From Conexibacter woesei Iso977N (GTDB lineage Bacteria; Actinomycetota; Thermoleophilia; Solirubrobacterales; Solirubrobacteraceae), in the NCBI RefSeq assembly GCF_000424625.1, contig NZ_AUKG01000001.1:2108001-2172000 (forward strand): DNA of 64,000 nucleotides. Direction: 5' to 3'. The notes beneath the pieces were generated by a model. It saw nothing but the letters and a program-made list of their open reading frames with translations, made no database searches and was not told the DNA's origin. Shown one piece after another: positions 47,068 through 56,023 of this stretch. The translations under genes and the position numbers were made by a program. Every line of letters begins with the position of its first letter. Within the stretch, counting starts at the first letter, position 1.

Positions 47068-48156
47068 ATGCGGACGACACCCGCGCGCGCCGTGCGCCGC
47101 CTGAAGGAGATCTCGCTCCCGCCCGCCCACCGGACGCTCGCTGAGGCGAGCGGCGCGCGCTGGCGGGAGGTCACCGCGGCGGCGCCCTATCCCGTGCCGC
47201 CGGCGACCCGGTTCGGTACGAGGGCGATCGACTTCGTCGCCCGGCTGGAGCCCGTGATGCCCGCGCTCGGCGTGCTGGAGCTGCCTGGCGCGATCGTCTT
47301 CGGTGGCGATGGCTGGGTCTACGACCGCCAGGCCGGCCTCGTGACCGAGCTGTCGTGGTACGGCGGCCGGCGCGACGAGGTCCGGCGGCGGGAAGGGCTG
47401 CCGCGCTCGCCGCGCGTGACGGCGACCCTGCCCGGCACCTCCGTCACGCTCGGGACCAACTGGGGTCGCCATTACGGTCACTTCCTCGGCGACGCCCTGC
47501 CGCGGCTGGCGCTCGTGGGCGCGGCGGGCATCGACCTCGCCGACGTCGACCACGTCCTGATGCCGCCGGCCCCGGAAACGGCGCGCGCGCTCGTGGCGCG
47601 CGCCGGGATCGACCCGGCCAAGGTCCGCGAGCTGGCCGACGGCGTCGCCTACCGCACCGAGCGCCTCCACGCCCCGACGCTGCCCGGCGCCCGGCGCCAG
47701 TACGCCGCGCTGGTCCCGGACTTCCTGCGCACGCTGGGCGCCGCGCCCCGCCGGCGCGACCGGCGCCTGTTCGTCACCCGCCGCGGCTTCAGGCGCAATC
47801 CGGTCGAGCAGGAGCAGCTCGAGCGCATGGCGCAGGACGCCGGCTTCGAGATCTACGACCCGCTGGCCGCCGGCGACCAGTCGCGCGACTTCGCCGAGGC
47901 CGAGGCCGTCGTCGGCGCCTCGGGCTCGGCGCTCAACAACATCGCCTTCTGCGCGCCGGGGACGGCGGTCGTCGAACTGCTCAGCGAGGCGCACACGTAC
48001 CCCTACTACTTGACGCTCAGCGCCGCGGGCGGCCTGCGTTACGGGTACATCGCCGGGCGCTCGCGCGACAGCGCCAGGAGGATCGGCGCGAGCCTCGCCG
48101 ACTTCCACGTCGACCCGGACGCGTTCGCGCAGGCGCTCGACTGGTCGACGCGCTAG
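47068..48156 (+). CDS. Glycosyltransferase family 61 (DUF563) protein
   Basis: 362 aa from ATG at 47068; a GTG 48 nt upstream is possible. TLGTNWGRHYGHFLGDALPRLAL (about 130-152) is the GT61 start motif and DRRLFVTRRGFRRNP (about 230-245) plus EAEAVVGASGSALNNIAFCAPGTAVVEL (about 275-303) the donor region. Such enzymes act on polysaccharides or glycoproteins. No membrane segments are seen. It stands between the NIPSNAP-like gene and a PAP2 gene. Confidence 0.88.
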   Translation: MRTTPARAVRRLKEISLPPAHRTLAEASGARWREVTAAAPYPVPPATRFGTRAIDFVARLEPVMPALGVLELPGAIVFGGDGWVYDRQAGLVTELSWYGGRRDEVRRREGLPRSPRVTATLPGTSVTLGTNWGRHYGHFLGDALPRLALVGAAGIDLADVDHVLMPPAPETARALVARAGIDPAKVRELADGVAYRTERLHAPTLPGARRQYAALVPDFLRTLGAAPRRRDRRLFVTRRGFRRNPVEQEQLERMAQDAGFEIYDPLAAGDQSRDFAEAEAVVGASGSALNNIAFCAPGTAVVELLSEAHTYPYYLTLSAAGGLRYGYIAGRSRDSARRIGASLADFHVDPDAFAQALDWSTR

Positions 48157-48193
48157 ACGGGGTTCACGTCAACGCCCGGTTATCGTCTCGTCA

Positions 48194-49189
48194 ATGGCGT
48201 GGAGGGTGATCAGGTGGGCGGCGGTCGTCACGTGGGTCGTGAGCCTCGCGATCAGCTGCGTGATCAACGGCCTGCCGCTCGAGCACGCCCAGCTGTTCTT
48301 CTGGATCGTCACCGGCCTCGCCGCGTTCTCGATCCAGGCGTGGCGCGGCTGGGGCCGGATGGTCCTGGAGTGGCTGCCGCTCCTGGCGCTGCTGATCGTC
48401 TACGACTACCTCCGCGGCGCGGTCAGCGTCGGCGACGCCGACGCCCACGTCGGGCCCCAGCTGGCGATCGACAGGTTCATCGGGCTCGGTCACGTCCCGA
48501 CCGTCTGGCTCCAGGACCACCTCTACGACCCGGACCACCTGCGCGTCTGGGACGTCGCGATCTGGCTGACGTACCTGTCGCACTTCTTCACGATCTGGAT
48601 CGTCGCCGCGCTGCTGTGGAAGCTGCGCCATGACCGCTTCGGGCGCTACGTCGCGACCGTGGTCACGCTCACGTTGATGGCCTTCCTGACCTACTGGCTC
48701 TACCCGGCCCAGCCGCCGTGGCTGGCCGCCAACCTCAACGAGATCGGGCCGGTCGACAAGATCGTCCCGACCGTCTGGAACCACCTCGGCGTCCGGACGG
48801 CGGGCGACCTGTTCGAGACCGGCGACGGCCTCGTCAACCTCGTCGCCGCGATGCCGTCGCTGCACGCCGCGTACCCCATGATGTTGCTGCTGTTCTTCTG
48901 GCGCGACGGCCTCAAGTACCGGATCGGCTTCGGGTTCTACACGTTGATGATGGGCTTCACGCTCGTCTACGGCGGCGAGCACTTCGTCACCGACGTGCTC
49001 TTCGGCTGGCTCTACGCCGGGATCGCCTTCGGGTCGATCAGCACCTTGGCGTGGGCCTCCGGATCGCTCAGGGCCTCGAAGGCGTCGTCGACGCCGTCCA
49101 ACCCGACGGTCCCGGTGATGAGCGGGCGCGGGTCGAGCTTGCCGTCGGCGAGCATCATCAAGGTGTCGCGGAACTCCAACGGCGTGTAG
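48194..49189 (+). CDS. PAP2-superfamily membrane phosphatase/transferase
   Basis: 331 aa with six or so membrane helices. The PAP2 motifs are AMPSLHAAYPMMLLLFF (about 217-233) and FTLVYGGEHFVTDVLFGWLYA (about 255-275), with the two catalytic His. LTYWLYPAQPPWLAA is like the inositolphosphorylceramide-synthase/AUR1-like subgroup. It acts on lipid phosphates in the membrane. The last 55 residues (SGSLRASKASSTPSNPTVPV) are low-complexity and coded antisense to the dehydrogenase, an overlap of 178 nt. Confidence 0.88.
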   Translation: MAWRVIRWAAVVTWVVSLAISCVINGLPLEHAQLFFWIVTGLAAFSIQAWRGWGRMVLEWLPLLALLIVYDYLRGAVSVGDADAHVGPQLAIDRFIGLGHVPTVWLQDHLYDPDHLRVWDVAIWLTYLSHFFTIWIVAALLWKLRHDRFGRYVATVVTLTLMAFLTYWLYPAQPPWLAANLNEIGPVDKIVPTVWNHLGVRTAGDLFETGDGLVNLVAAMPSLHAAYPMMLLLFFWRDGLKYRIGFGFYTLMMGFTLVYGGEHFVTDVLFGWLYAGIAFGSISTLAWASGSLRASKASSTPSNPTVPVMSGRGSSLPSASIIKVSRNSNGV

Positions 49190-50163
49190 CCGAAGACAAA
49201 CCGCAGGTCGATCTCCTTGTTGATGGCCATCGCCGGCGTGAGCTGATCGGTCCCGACGCACACGCCCGCCACGACCACGCGCGAGTACAGCGGCGCCTCG
49301 TCGATGATCGACCCGATCATCCCCGGCACGCCGACGCACTCGAAGATCACCGGCCGCCTCGGCGCGGCGCCGAGCTTCTCGGCCAGCCGCCACGTGTGCC
49401 ACCAGTCGATCGGCAGCCTGCCGAGCCTCTCGCGCGTGTCGAGGCCGAGCTCGAAGGCCTGCTCGGCCTCGACGAGGTGGCCGCGCTCACGCCCGCCGGC
49501 CCACGGCGACGTCACGCCCGGATCGACGACGACGTCGGCGCCGCAGCGCACCGCGAGCGCGCGGCGGCCCGCGCTGAAGTCGGAGGCCACGACCTGCTTC
49601 ACGCCCTGCGCCTTCAGCGCCAGGATCACGCCGAGCCCGACCGGGCCGCAGCCGATCACGATCGCCACGTCGCGCTTCTTGACCTCGCCGCGCCGGACCG
49701 CGTGCCAGGCGACGGCCATCGGCTCGGTCAGCGCCGCGACGTCGGTCGGCAAACCGTTCGGGACCGCGAGCATGAGCGACTCCTGAGCGATCACCTGCTC
49801 CGCGTAAGCGCCGTTGGCGTAGGACGACAGCCCGGTCGCGTCGATCCCGTGCAGGTTGCGGATCAGCGGCAGCGCGACGACCGGCGTGCCGGTCGGGATC
49901 TCCTGCCTCGTCTTCGGCCCGTACTCGGCGACGCGCCCGCTGAACTCGTGGCCGAACACGAGCGGCTCGGTGCTCTTGCCGAAGCGGTCGTAGCCGGTCT
50001 TTGCGGCCATCTCGGCCCACGCGTCGATCCCGTGGCGCGCGTGCAGGTCCGAGCCGCAGATCCCGCAGCGCTCGACGGTCAGCCGGACCTGGCCGGCGGT
50101 GGGGTCGGGCTCGGGTAGGTCCTGCACCCGCAGCTCGGCGTTCTGGCAGACGACGGCGCGCAT
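49012..50163 (-). CDS. Zinc-type medium-chain dehydrogenase
   Basis: 383 aa. ERCGICGSDLH supplies the catalytic-zinc Cys, then LVFGHEFSGRV the His-Glu pair. IGCGPVGLGVILALKAQGV is the NAD(P) loop. The four-Cys structural-zinc loop normal in this family is absent; the region reads PLIRNLHGIDATG. A 20-aa insert (HGIDAWAEMAAKTGYDRFG) lies after the first motif. Alcohol or sugar-alcohol dehydrogenase activity is likely; the substrate is not readable. Confidence 0.9.
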   Translation of the reverse strand: MRAVVCQNAELRVQDLPEPDPTAGQVRLTVERCGICGSDLHARHGIDAWAEMAAKTGYDRFGKSTEPLVFGHEFSGRVAEYGPKTRQEIPTGTPVVALPLIRNLHGIDATGLSSYANGAYAEQVIAQESLMLAVPNGLPTDVAALTEPMAVAWHAVRRGEVKKRDVAIVIGCGPVGLGVILALKAQGVKQVVASDFSAGRRALAVRCGADVVVDPGVTSPWAGGRERGHLVEAEQAFELGLDTRERLGRLPIDWWHTWRLAEKLGAAPRRPVIFECVGVPGMIGSIIDEAPLYSRVVVAGVCVGTDQLTPAMAINKEIDLRFVFGYTPLEFRDTLMMLADGKLDPRPLITGTVGLDGVDDAFEALSDPEAHAKVLIDPKAIPA

Positions 50164-50173
50164 GCCGCGCAGC

Positions 50174-51031
50174 CTACGCCTCCAGCTCGTCCAGGACGCC
50201 CGCCAGGACCGTGCGGCGCACGCGGCCGAGCTCCAGCTCGTCGGCGACGACGTGGGCGTAGGTGAAGGACTCGGGTGGGTCGCAGAGCGCGTCGACGAAC
50301 CCCTCGGCCCAGGCGCCGCGGGCGTCGATCGCGGCGAGCAAGGACAGGAACTTGGTCCCGGAGCGGTCGAGGCGCTCGACGCGCGTCCCGGAGCCCGGGC
50401 CGTCGTAGGGCTCGCCGGCGATCGCGGCCGTCCAGACCTCGGGCGTCCGGACCAAGTGCTCGCACATGGTCGCGGCGTCGGGCTCCTCGCCCTCGTAGGC
50501 GATGACGACGAAGCCAGGGCGCAGCGGGCGGGCGAGCTGCGCGGGGGTGAGCGCGGCCGCGCGCAGGAGGAGGGCGCGCGCGTCGGCCAGGTGCGCGCGC
50601 AGGCGGCTCAGCGCGTCCGGTGGGGCGGGGGAGCCGTCGCCGGGGAGGCTGACCGCGCCCGGCGGGTGGAAGTGCACGCCGTTGGGCGCGGGGAGCAAGA
50701 TGGTGTGGTCGCTGCCGACGACGCTGGGCGGGACCCCGTGCGCCCGCGCGAACGCGCGCGAGAACGCGGCCAGCGAGCCGTAGCCCGCCGCGCTCGCGGC
50801 CTCCGTCGGCGTCGCGCCGCCGCGCGCGAGCTGCCACGCCGCGCGCTCCAGCAGCAGGCGCCGGCGCAGCGCGACCGGCGACTCGCCCGTCGCGCCCGCC
50901 AGCAGCCGGTCGAGGTGGTCGCGCGAGAAGCTCGCCCGCTCCGCCAGCGCCCGCCCGTCGGCGCCGGACTCGTCGAGCGAGCCGACGACGAGGTCCAGCA
51001 GCGCGCGCAGGCGATCGGGCGGCGGAGGCAC
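50174..51031 (-). CDS. AraC-like HTH protein with DinB-like C-terminal domain
   Basis: 285 aa from GTG at 51031. The N-terminal 95 residues have two helix-turn-helices (RALAERASFSRDHLDRLLAGATGESPVALRRRLLLERAAWQLARG, then PTEAASAAGYGSLAAFSRAFARAHGVPPS), the AraC DNA-binding pattern. The C-terminal part (LSRLRAHLADARALLLRAAALTPAQLARPL, then MCEHLVRTPEVWTAAIAG) looks like a DinB-type four-helix bundle. The regulator may sense a small molecule through this domain. Target unknown. Confidence 0.8.
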   Translation of the reverse strand: MPPPPDRLRALLDLVVGSLDESGADGRALAERASFSRDHLDRLLAGATGESPVALRRRLLLERAAWQLARGGATPTEAASAAGYGSLAAFSRAFARAHGVPPSVVGSDHTILLPAPNGVHFHPPGAVSLPGDGSPAPPDALSRLRAHLADARALLLRAAALTPAQLARPLRPGFVVIAYEGEEPDAATMCEHLVRTPEVWTAAIAGEPYDGPGSGTRVERLDRSGTKFLSLLAAIDARGAWAEGFVDALCDPPESFTYAHVVADELELGRVRRTVLAGVLDELEA

Positions 51032-51146
51032 CGCGCCATCATCGCGGTCGCTGCGGCGGGGAGCGGCGGCGCGGCGCCGCGAGCGGCGGCGGCTTGATCG
51101 GATTCGACGCGTTGCTCGACGGCGCCCCCGCTGCGCGCGACGCTGC

Positions 51147-51623
51147 GTGGCGATGCCCTCCTTCTCCGAGTTCGAGGCGGCCGCGCCGGAGCTGGCCGCC
51201 GCCGTCCGCAGGCACCTCGAGGCCCGCACCCACCACACGCTCGCGACGCTGCGCGCCGACGGCGGACCGCGGATCTCCGGCACCGAGTGCCGGTTCGCCG
51301 ACGGCGAGCTGTGGATCGGCTCGATGTGGCAGGCGCTCAAGGCCCGCGACCTGCTGCGCGACCCGCGCTACGCGCTGCACGCCGGGACCGACGACCCGCC
51401 GGCCTGGACCGGCGACGCCAAGGTCGCCGGCACCGCCGAGGCGATCACCGACCACGACGCGATCATGAAGCACAACGGCGAGGCCGCCAACGACGGCGAG
51501 TCGCACCTCTTCCGCCTCGACGTCACCGAGGCCTCGACCGTCCACGTCGACGAGGCCGCCAGGCTCCTGATCGTGGAGGTGTGGACGCCGCACGACGGTG
51601 TCCGCCGCATCGAGCGCACTTGA
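51147..51623 (+). CDS. Pyridoxamine-5'-phosphate-oxidase-like flavin-fold protein
   Basis: 158 aa from GTG 51147 or, 6 nt later, ATG 51153. The split barrel is seen in HHTLATLRADGGPRISGTECRFADGELWIGSMWQALKARDLLRDPRYALHAG, typical of PNPOx-like F420 or FMN binding proteins. The C-terminus (VDEAARLLIVEVWTPHDGVRRIERT) fits the general PNPOx-like group in actinobacteria. Function undetermined. Its stop overlaps the -35 region of the ArsR gene. Confidence 0.85.
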   Translation: MAMPSFSEFEAAAPELAAAVRRHLEARTHHTLATLRADGGPRISGTECRFADGELWIGSMWQALKARDLLRDPRYALHAGTDDPPAWTGDAKVAGTAEAITDHDAIMKHNGEAANDGESHLFRLDVTEASTVHVDEAARLLIVEVWTPHDGVRRIERT

Positions 51624-51651
51624 CAAACGCATTCCGATATCGGAATATGAT
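51620..51651 (+). promoter_or_regulatory. ArsR promoter with perfect 16-bp palindromic operator
   Basis: TTGACA (51620-51625) is a consensus -35. A -10 at GAATAT (51643-51648, 17-bp spacing) or TATGAT (51646-51651, 20-bp spacing) follows. Between them is the perfect palindrome ATTCCGATATCGGAAT (51631-51646), 14 nt before the ArsR start at 51661. It is ideally placed for autorepression by the ArsR protein. Confidence 0.75.
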
Positions 51652-51660
51652 TGCCAAGAC

Positions 51661-52026
51661 ATGGCACGGGCCGCCACCACCACCGACGCGTTCAACGCGA
51701 TCGCCGAGCCGAGCCGGCGGGCGATCGTGGATGCGCTGGGGGCGGGGGAGCGGCCGGTCAACGACCTGGTCGCCGCCGTCGGGCTCACGCAGCCGCAGGT
51801 GTCCAAGCACCTGCGCGTCCTCCGCGAGGCGGGCGTCGTCGACGTGCGCGACGAGGGTCGCCGGCGCCTCTACCGCCTCAACCCGCAGGCGCTGAAGGAC
51901 ATCCACGACTGGGTGTCCCCGTTCCAGCGCCTGTGGGAGGAGCGGTACGCGGCCCTCGACGACGTCCTCGCAGGTCTCAAGGACAGCACCAGCACTCCCC
52001 AACCCCAAGGAGACGATCAGCGATGA
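51661..52026 (+). CDS. ArsR-family transcriptional repressor
   Basis: 121 aa from ATG at 51661. The winged helix is AFNAIAEPSRRAIVDALGAGERPVNDLVAAVGLTQPQVSKHLRVLREAGVVDVRDEGRRRLYRL. No metal-binding Cys pair is present, so it is of the non-metal ArsR type that commonly accompanies SRPBCC genes. It should bind its own 16-bp palindromic operator. The next gene starts within its stop (ATGA). Confidence 0.93.
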   Translation: MARAATTTDAFNAIAEPSRRAIVDALGAGERPVNDLVAAVGLTQPQVSKHLRVLREAGVVDVRDEGRRRLYRLNPQALKDIHDWVSPFQRLWEERYAALDDVLAGLKDSTSTPQPQGDDQR

Positions 52027-52514
52027 TCACCACCGGCACCGCCACCGTCACGCTCCCCGCCGACGACCAGATCCTGATCACTCGCGAGTTCGACGCGCCG
52101 CCCGCGCTCGTCTGGCGCGCGATCACCGAGCCGGACCTCGTCCGCCAGTGGTGGGGCGCCGGCATGGGCGAGATGACCGTCTGCGAGATCGACCTGCGCG
52201 TCGGCGGCAGCTGGCGCTACGCGCAGACCGCGGCGTCGCACGGCCAGACCGTCGAGTTCTACGGCGAGTACCTGGAGCTCGAGGAGCCCTCGAAGGTCGT
52301 CAACACCGAGATCTTCGCGCCGTTCCCCGACAGCCCGTCGACCTGCACGGCGACGCTGACGCCCTCGGCCGACGGCACCAGGACGACGTTCGCCAACCTC
52401 GTCCAGCACACCACGCAGGAGGCCCGCGACATGCACATCAACTCGGGCATGGAGGTCGGCATGCAGAGGTCCTACGACGCGCTGGAGCGCACCGCGGTGG
52501 ACCTCGTCAACTAG
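52023..52514 (+). CDS. SRPBCC (AHSA1-like) domain protein
   Basis: 163 aa, coupled by ATGA to ArsR. ILITREFDAPPALVWRAITEPDLVRQWWGAGMGEMTVCEIDLRVGGSWRYAQTA is the START-like hydrophobic-pocket pattern. The AHSA1-like family binds small hydrophobic ligands. The ArsR-AHSA1 pair is a recurrent module in which the regulator probably senses a similar ligand. Confidence 0.92.
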   Translation: MITTGTATVTLPADDQILITREFDAPPALVWRAITEPDLVRQWWGAGMGEMTVCEIDLRVGGSWRYAQTAASHGQTVEFYGEYLELEEPSKVVNTEIFAPFPDSPSTCTATLTPSADGTRTTFANLVQHTTQEARDMHINSGMEVGMQRSYDALERTAVDLVN

Positions 52515-52571
52515 TCCAGGGACCGGGCGCAGGCCCTGGTCGGCACGCCGGCCGGCAGGTACGCTCGCCCC

Positions 52572-53093
52572 ATGCGCACGCGCGTGGGGAGGACATGGGC
52601 GTACCTGCTCCGGGGCCTCGGCCTGGCGATCACGCTGGGGGGCCTCGTCGTGGCCGTCGCGTCACTGTCGCGGACCTGGGTCAAGGACGGCCCGAGCCGC
52701 GGGGTGGAGGTGCCCCGGACGGGCTGGGACTGGCTCGGCCCGTGGGCCGCGCTGCTGCTCGCCGCGGTCGTGCTGACCGCGATCCTGGCGATCGCCCTGA
52801 CCGCCGGGCCGCGCTCGCGCAAGGTGTCGCGCACCGCCGGCGGCTTCGCGCTGACGATCCTCGCGCTCGCGATCGCCGCGGTCGGAGTGGTCGACTGGAT
52901 GGTCGGGCTCGACTTCTCGTTCTTCACCGACAACGACACCAACTACATCGTCGGGCCCGGCTTCCAGGCCGCCGCGATCGGCCTCGGTGTGGCGGTCTTC
53001 GGGCTGCTCGTCCTGCTCGCCGGCCGCTGGGACGCGCGCACGCGCGCGTCCCTCAAGCGCGAGCGGCGCGGCCGCGAGGCCGCGGCGGCCTAA
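52572..53093 (+). CDS. Small membrane protein, four helices
   Basis: 173 aa. Helices at about 9-31, 52-77, 88-112 and 130-150, short loops and a basic tail (LKRERRGREAAAA). No family recognised. Its TAA and the converging hydrolase's stop share CTAA at 53090-53093. Confidence 0.75.
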   Translation: MRTRVGRTWAYLLRGLGLAITLGGLVVAVASLSRTWVKDGPSRGVEVPRTGWDWLGPWAALLLAAVVLTAILAIALTAGPRSRKVSRTAGGFALTILALAIAAVGVVDWMVGLDFSFFTDNDTNYIVGPGFQAAAIGLGVAVFGLLVLLAGRWDARTRASLKRERRGREAAAA

Positions 53094-53761
53094 GGGGCCG
53101 CCGGGATCACCACGACCGGGCCGTCATCCCCGCCGGCCTGGTCGGTGTCGAACGACGCGCCGTCGAGCTTGACCACGTGCCTCGCCTGCGCGGCGAACGC
53201 GTCGACCGGGTCGAGGAAGTCGATGCGCTCGGTGCGGTAGTGCATCGGGACCGTGATCCGGGCGCTGGTCGTCGCGGCGATGTCGGCCGCCTGGTCGGCG
53301 CCGATCGTCGGGCCGCCGCCGACCGGGACGAACAGCAGGTCGACGGTCCCCAGCGCGGCCGCTTGCTCGGGGCGCAGCTGCGCCTGGCCGAGGTCGCCGA
53401 GGTGGGCGACCCGGAGGCCGCCGAAGTCGAAGACCAGCAGCGTGTTGGGCCCGCGCTGCGTCCCGGCCGCCTCGTCGTGCTCGGAGGCGATCGCGACGAC
53501 CGGCCCGAGCGGCGACTCGTGCGTCCCGGCGGTCGAGCGCACGATGACCCGATCCCCGCCCGCCCCGCCGCCGACGACGTGCACCGCGTTGTGGTCGCCG
53601 TGCTCGTGCGTGACGAGCAGGACGTCGGCGGTCGTGTCGATCGCGGGGTAGTCCCAGCGGGTGCGCGAGCGCAGCGCCTCGGCGTCGAAGGGATCGATGA
53701 CTACCGTGCGGTCGCCGTCGCTGAGGCGGAACGCGGACTGGCCGTACCACTCGACGTGCAT
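53090..53761 (-). CDS. MBL-fold metal-dependent hydrolase (UlaG-like)
   Basis: 223 aa from ATG at 53761. Motifs: MHVEWYGQSAFRL, LLVTHEHGDHNAVHVV with the THxHxDH metal site, HLGDLGQAQL and VPMHYRTERIDF. This is the UlaG/L-ascorbate-6-phosphate-lactonase-like branch of metallo-beta-lactamase folds. It overlaps the upstream transporter by 61 nt and is probably cotranscribed with it. Substrate unknown. Confidence 0.9.
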   Translation of the reverse strand: MHVEWYGQSAFRLSDGDRTVVIDPFDAEALRSRTRWDYPAIDTTADVLLVTHEHGDHNAVHVVGGGAGGDRVIVRSTAGTHESPLGPVVAIASEHDEAAGTQRGPNTLLVFDFGGLRVAHLGDLGQAQLRPEQAAALGTVDLLFVPVGGGPTIGADQAADIAATTSARITVPMHYRTERIDFLDPVDAFAAQARHVVKLDGASFDTDQAGGDDGPVVVIPAAP

Positions 53762-55473
53762 GGGGCTCCTTCGGGTCGTTGAAGTTCTTGGTCCTGCGCC
53801 GCGTCGTCCTCGTCCTCGTCCTCGTGGACCATCCGCCCGCCGCGCAGCAGCGACGCGGCCGCCGCGACCAGGCAGGCCACGATCGCGAACGTGAACGCCG
53901 CGTGCAGCCCGTCCTTGAACGGGCCGCTGATCAGGTGCGGGAAGAACGTCGGGCCGGTCAGCGCGCTGCGATCGCTCGCGGAGATCGCGCCCAGCGCGTG
54001 CGGTCCGACGAGGTGCTGGATCGGGTTGTACCCCAGGAACGCCGCGAACAGGATCGACACCGGCGGCAGGTTCGCGACGCTGTGCGCGGTCGCGGGATCC
54101 ACACCATGCTGCTGCAGCCCGGCGCTGAGCGTGTGCGGCAGCGTCGCCGACAGCCCGATGATCATCAGCGTGAAGAACACGCCGATCGACAGCACCTGCG
54201 CGGAGTTCTGGAACGTCTGGTTCATCGCCCCGCCCGCGCCGCGGTCGGCCTTCGGCAGCGAGTTCATCACCGCCGCGCGGTTGGGCGACGCGAACAGGCC
54301 CATCGACGCGCCGATCAGGAACAGGATCGCGCCGAAGACGGGGTACCTGAAGTCCGTGGGCAACAGCAACAACAACCCGAAGCCGACCGCGGTCAGGACC
54401 ATCCCCGACGTCGCGAACGGTCGCGCGCCGAAGCGGTCGCTGAGGATCCCCGACGTCGGCCCGGCCAGCAGCAGCCCGATCGTCAAGGGCAACATGTAGA
54501 TCCCGGCCCACAGCGGCGTCTCGGTGAACGAGTAGCCGTGCTGGGGCAGCCAGATCCCCTGCAGCCAGATGATCAACATGAACATCAGGCCGCCGCGCGA
54601 GACCGCCGACAGGAACGTCGACAGCGTCCCGAACGTGAACGCGCGGATCCGGAACAGCGGCAGCCGGAACATCGGGTCCTCGACGCGCGACTCGACGACC
54701 AGGAACGCGACGAGCGACGCCGCCGCGCCGGCCAGCAGCGCCAGCACCTTCGGCGAGCCCCAGCCGATCGCGTGCGAGCCGTACGGGCGGATCCCGTAGG
54801 TCACCGCGACCATCAGCAGGATCAGCCCGAGCGCGAACGTGACGTTCCCGAGCCAGTCGACCTTCGCGCGCCTTGGCGTCGACAGCTCGCGCAGCGCGAC
54901 GTAGGCCCAGATCGTCCCGAAGATCCCGACCGGCACCGAGATCAGGAACACCAGCCGCCAGTCGATCGGCGCCAGGATCCCGCCGAGCACGAGCCCGATG
55001 AACGTCCCGGACACGCCGACGATGTTGTTGATGCCCAGCGCCATCCCGCGCTGGTTGGCCGGGAACGCGTCGGCGATGATCGCCGCGGCGTTGGCCAGCA
55101 GGCACGCACCGCCGACGCCCTGGACGAGCCGCATCACGATCAGGTACGTCGCGCCCGCGCGCCCGTCCATCCAGTCGACGGCCAGCAGCAGCGACGCCAC
55201 CGTGTAGATGACGAAGCCCAGGTTGTAGATCTTGACCCGGCCGACCATGTCGCCGAGCCGGCCGAGCGAGACGATCAGGACGCTGGTCACGACCAGGTAG
55301 CCGAGGATCATCCACAGCAGGTAGAAGGAGTTGCTGGGGATCAGCGGGTCCAGGTGGATGCCCCGGAAGATGTCGGGCATCGCGATCATCGTGATCGAGC
55401 CGTCCAGCGTCGCGAGCAGCACCGCGAGCGTGGCGTTGGACAGCGCGACCCACTTGTAGGGGAGGGTTCGCAC
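53701..55473 (-). CDS. DHA2-type MFS exporter
   Basis: 590 aa with about 14 membrane helices. ATLAVLLATLDGSITMIAMPDI at 14-35 is the DHA2 motif D1, and LGRLGDMVGRVKIYN the loop motif A. These pumps export drugs or metabolites using the proton gradient. The C-terminus (HEDEDEDDAAQDQEL) is acidic. It is divergent from a MarR regulator with a palindromic site between them. Confidence 0.92.
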   Translation of the reverse strand: MRTLPYKWVALSNATLAVLLATLDGSITMIAMPDIFRGIHLDPLIPSNSFYLLWMILGYLVVTSVLIVSLGRLGDMVGRVKIYNLGFVIYTVASLLLAVDWMDGRAGATYLIVMRLVQGVGGACLLANAAAIIADAFPANQRGMALGINNIVGVSGTFIGLVLGGILAPIDWRLVFLISVPVGIFGTIWAYVALRELSTPRRAKVDWLGNVTFALGLILLMVAVTYGIRPYGSHAIGWGSPKVLALLAGAAASLVAFLVVESRVEDPMFRLPLFRIRAFTFGTLSTFLSAVSRGGLMFMLIIWLQGIWLPQHGYSFTETPLWAGIYMLPLTIGLLLAGPTSGILSDRFGARPFATSGMVLTAVGFGLLLLLPTDFRYPVFGAILFLIGASMGLFASPNRAAVMNSLPKADRGAGGAMNQTFQNSAQVLSIGVFFTLMIIGLSATLPHTLSAGLQQHGVDPATAHSVANLPPVSILFAAFLGYNPIQHLVGPHALGAISASDRSALTGPTFFPHLISGPFKDGLHAAFTFAIVACLVAAAASLLRGGRMVHEDEDEDDAAQDQELQRPEGAPCTSSGTASPRSASATATAR

Positions 55474-55482
55474 GGCTCATGT

Positions 55483-55509
55483 CAACTATACAGGTGACCT
55501 GCATGTTAG
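55483..55509. promoter_or_regulatory. Probable MarR operator in the divergent exporter/MarR region
   Basis: CAGGT (55491-55495) and ACCTG (55497-55501) are a perfect inverted repeat around one G. It extends as an imperfect palindrome, 9 of 13 bp per side, over 55483-55509. It lies 10 nt from the exporter start and 45 nt from the MarR start, ideal for dual repression. Confidence 0.55.
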
Positions 55510-55553
55510 GGTCCCCAACCACACGCCGCCGCCGTCTCCGGCATGATGGGGCG

Positions 55554-55985
55554 ATGCCCGCCGCGCCGGCCAAGTCGACGTTGTTGCTCGCCCATGACCT
55601 GCGCGAGACCCTCGGCAAGCTCGTTCGCCGCATCCGCGCCGAACCGGGCCCGCCCGTTCACATCCTGGCGGTGCTCAGCCGCCTCGATCGCGAGGGGCCC
55701 GCCGGGGTCAGCGATCTCGCCCACGCGCAGAAGATGCGACCGCAGTCGATGGCCCAGACGGTCAAGGAGATGGAGTCCTCCGGCCTCGTCTCCCGCCGCC
55801 CGGACCCCGACGACGGGCGCCGCGCGTTCGTCGAGCTGACCGCTGAGGGCAGGGCGAAGCTGAGGGCCACGCGCGCCGCGCGCGAGGACTGGCTGGCCCA
55901 GGCGCTCAACGGCGAGCTCGACGCGAGCGAGCGCGAGCAGGTCCGCGCCGCGCTGGCGCTGCTGGCGCGCGTCGCCGAGAGCTAG
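55554..55985 (+). CDS. MarR-family transcriptional regulator
   Basis: 143 aa from ATG at 55554; earlier in-frame starts lie in the operator and are less likely. VHILAVLSRLDREGPAGVSDLAHAQKMRPQSMAQTVKEMESSGLVSRRPDPDDGRRAFVELTAEG is the winged helix. It probably represses the divergent exporter and may control the second exporter just downstream. MarR proteins release DNA on binding phenolics or drugs. Confidence 0.9.
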   Translation: MPAAPAKSTLLLAHDLRETLGKLVRRIRAEPGPPVHILAVLSRLDREGPAGVSDLAHAQKMRPQSMAQTVKEMESSGLVSRRPDPDDGRRAFVELTAEGRAKLRATRAAREDWLAQALNGELDASEREQVRAALALLARVAES

Positions 55986-56023
55986 ACACCTCATCGGCAA
56001 CCGAAACAGAGACGGGACCGTGT

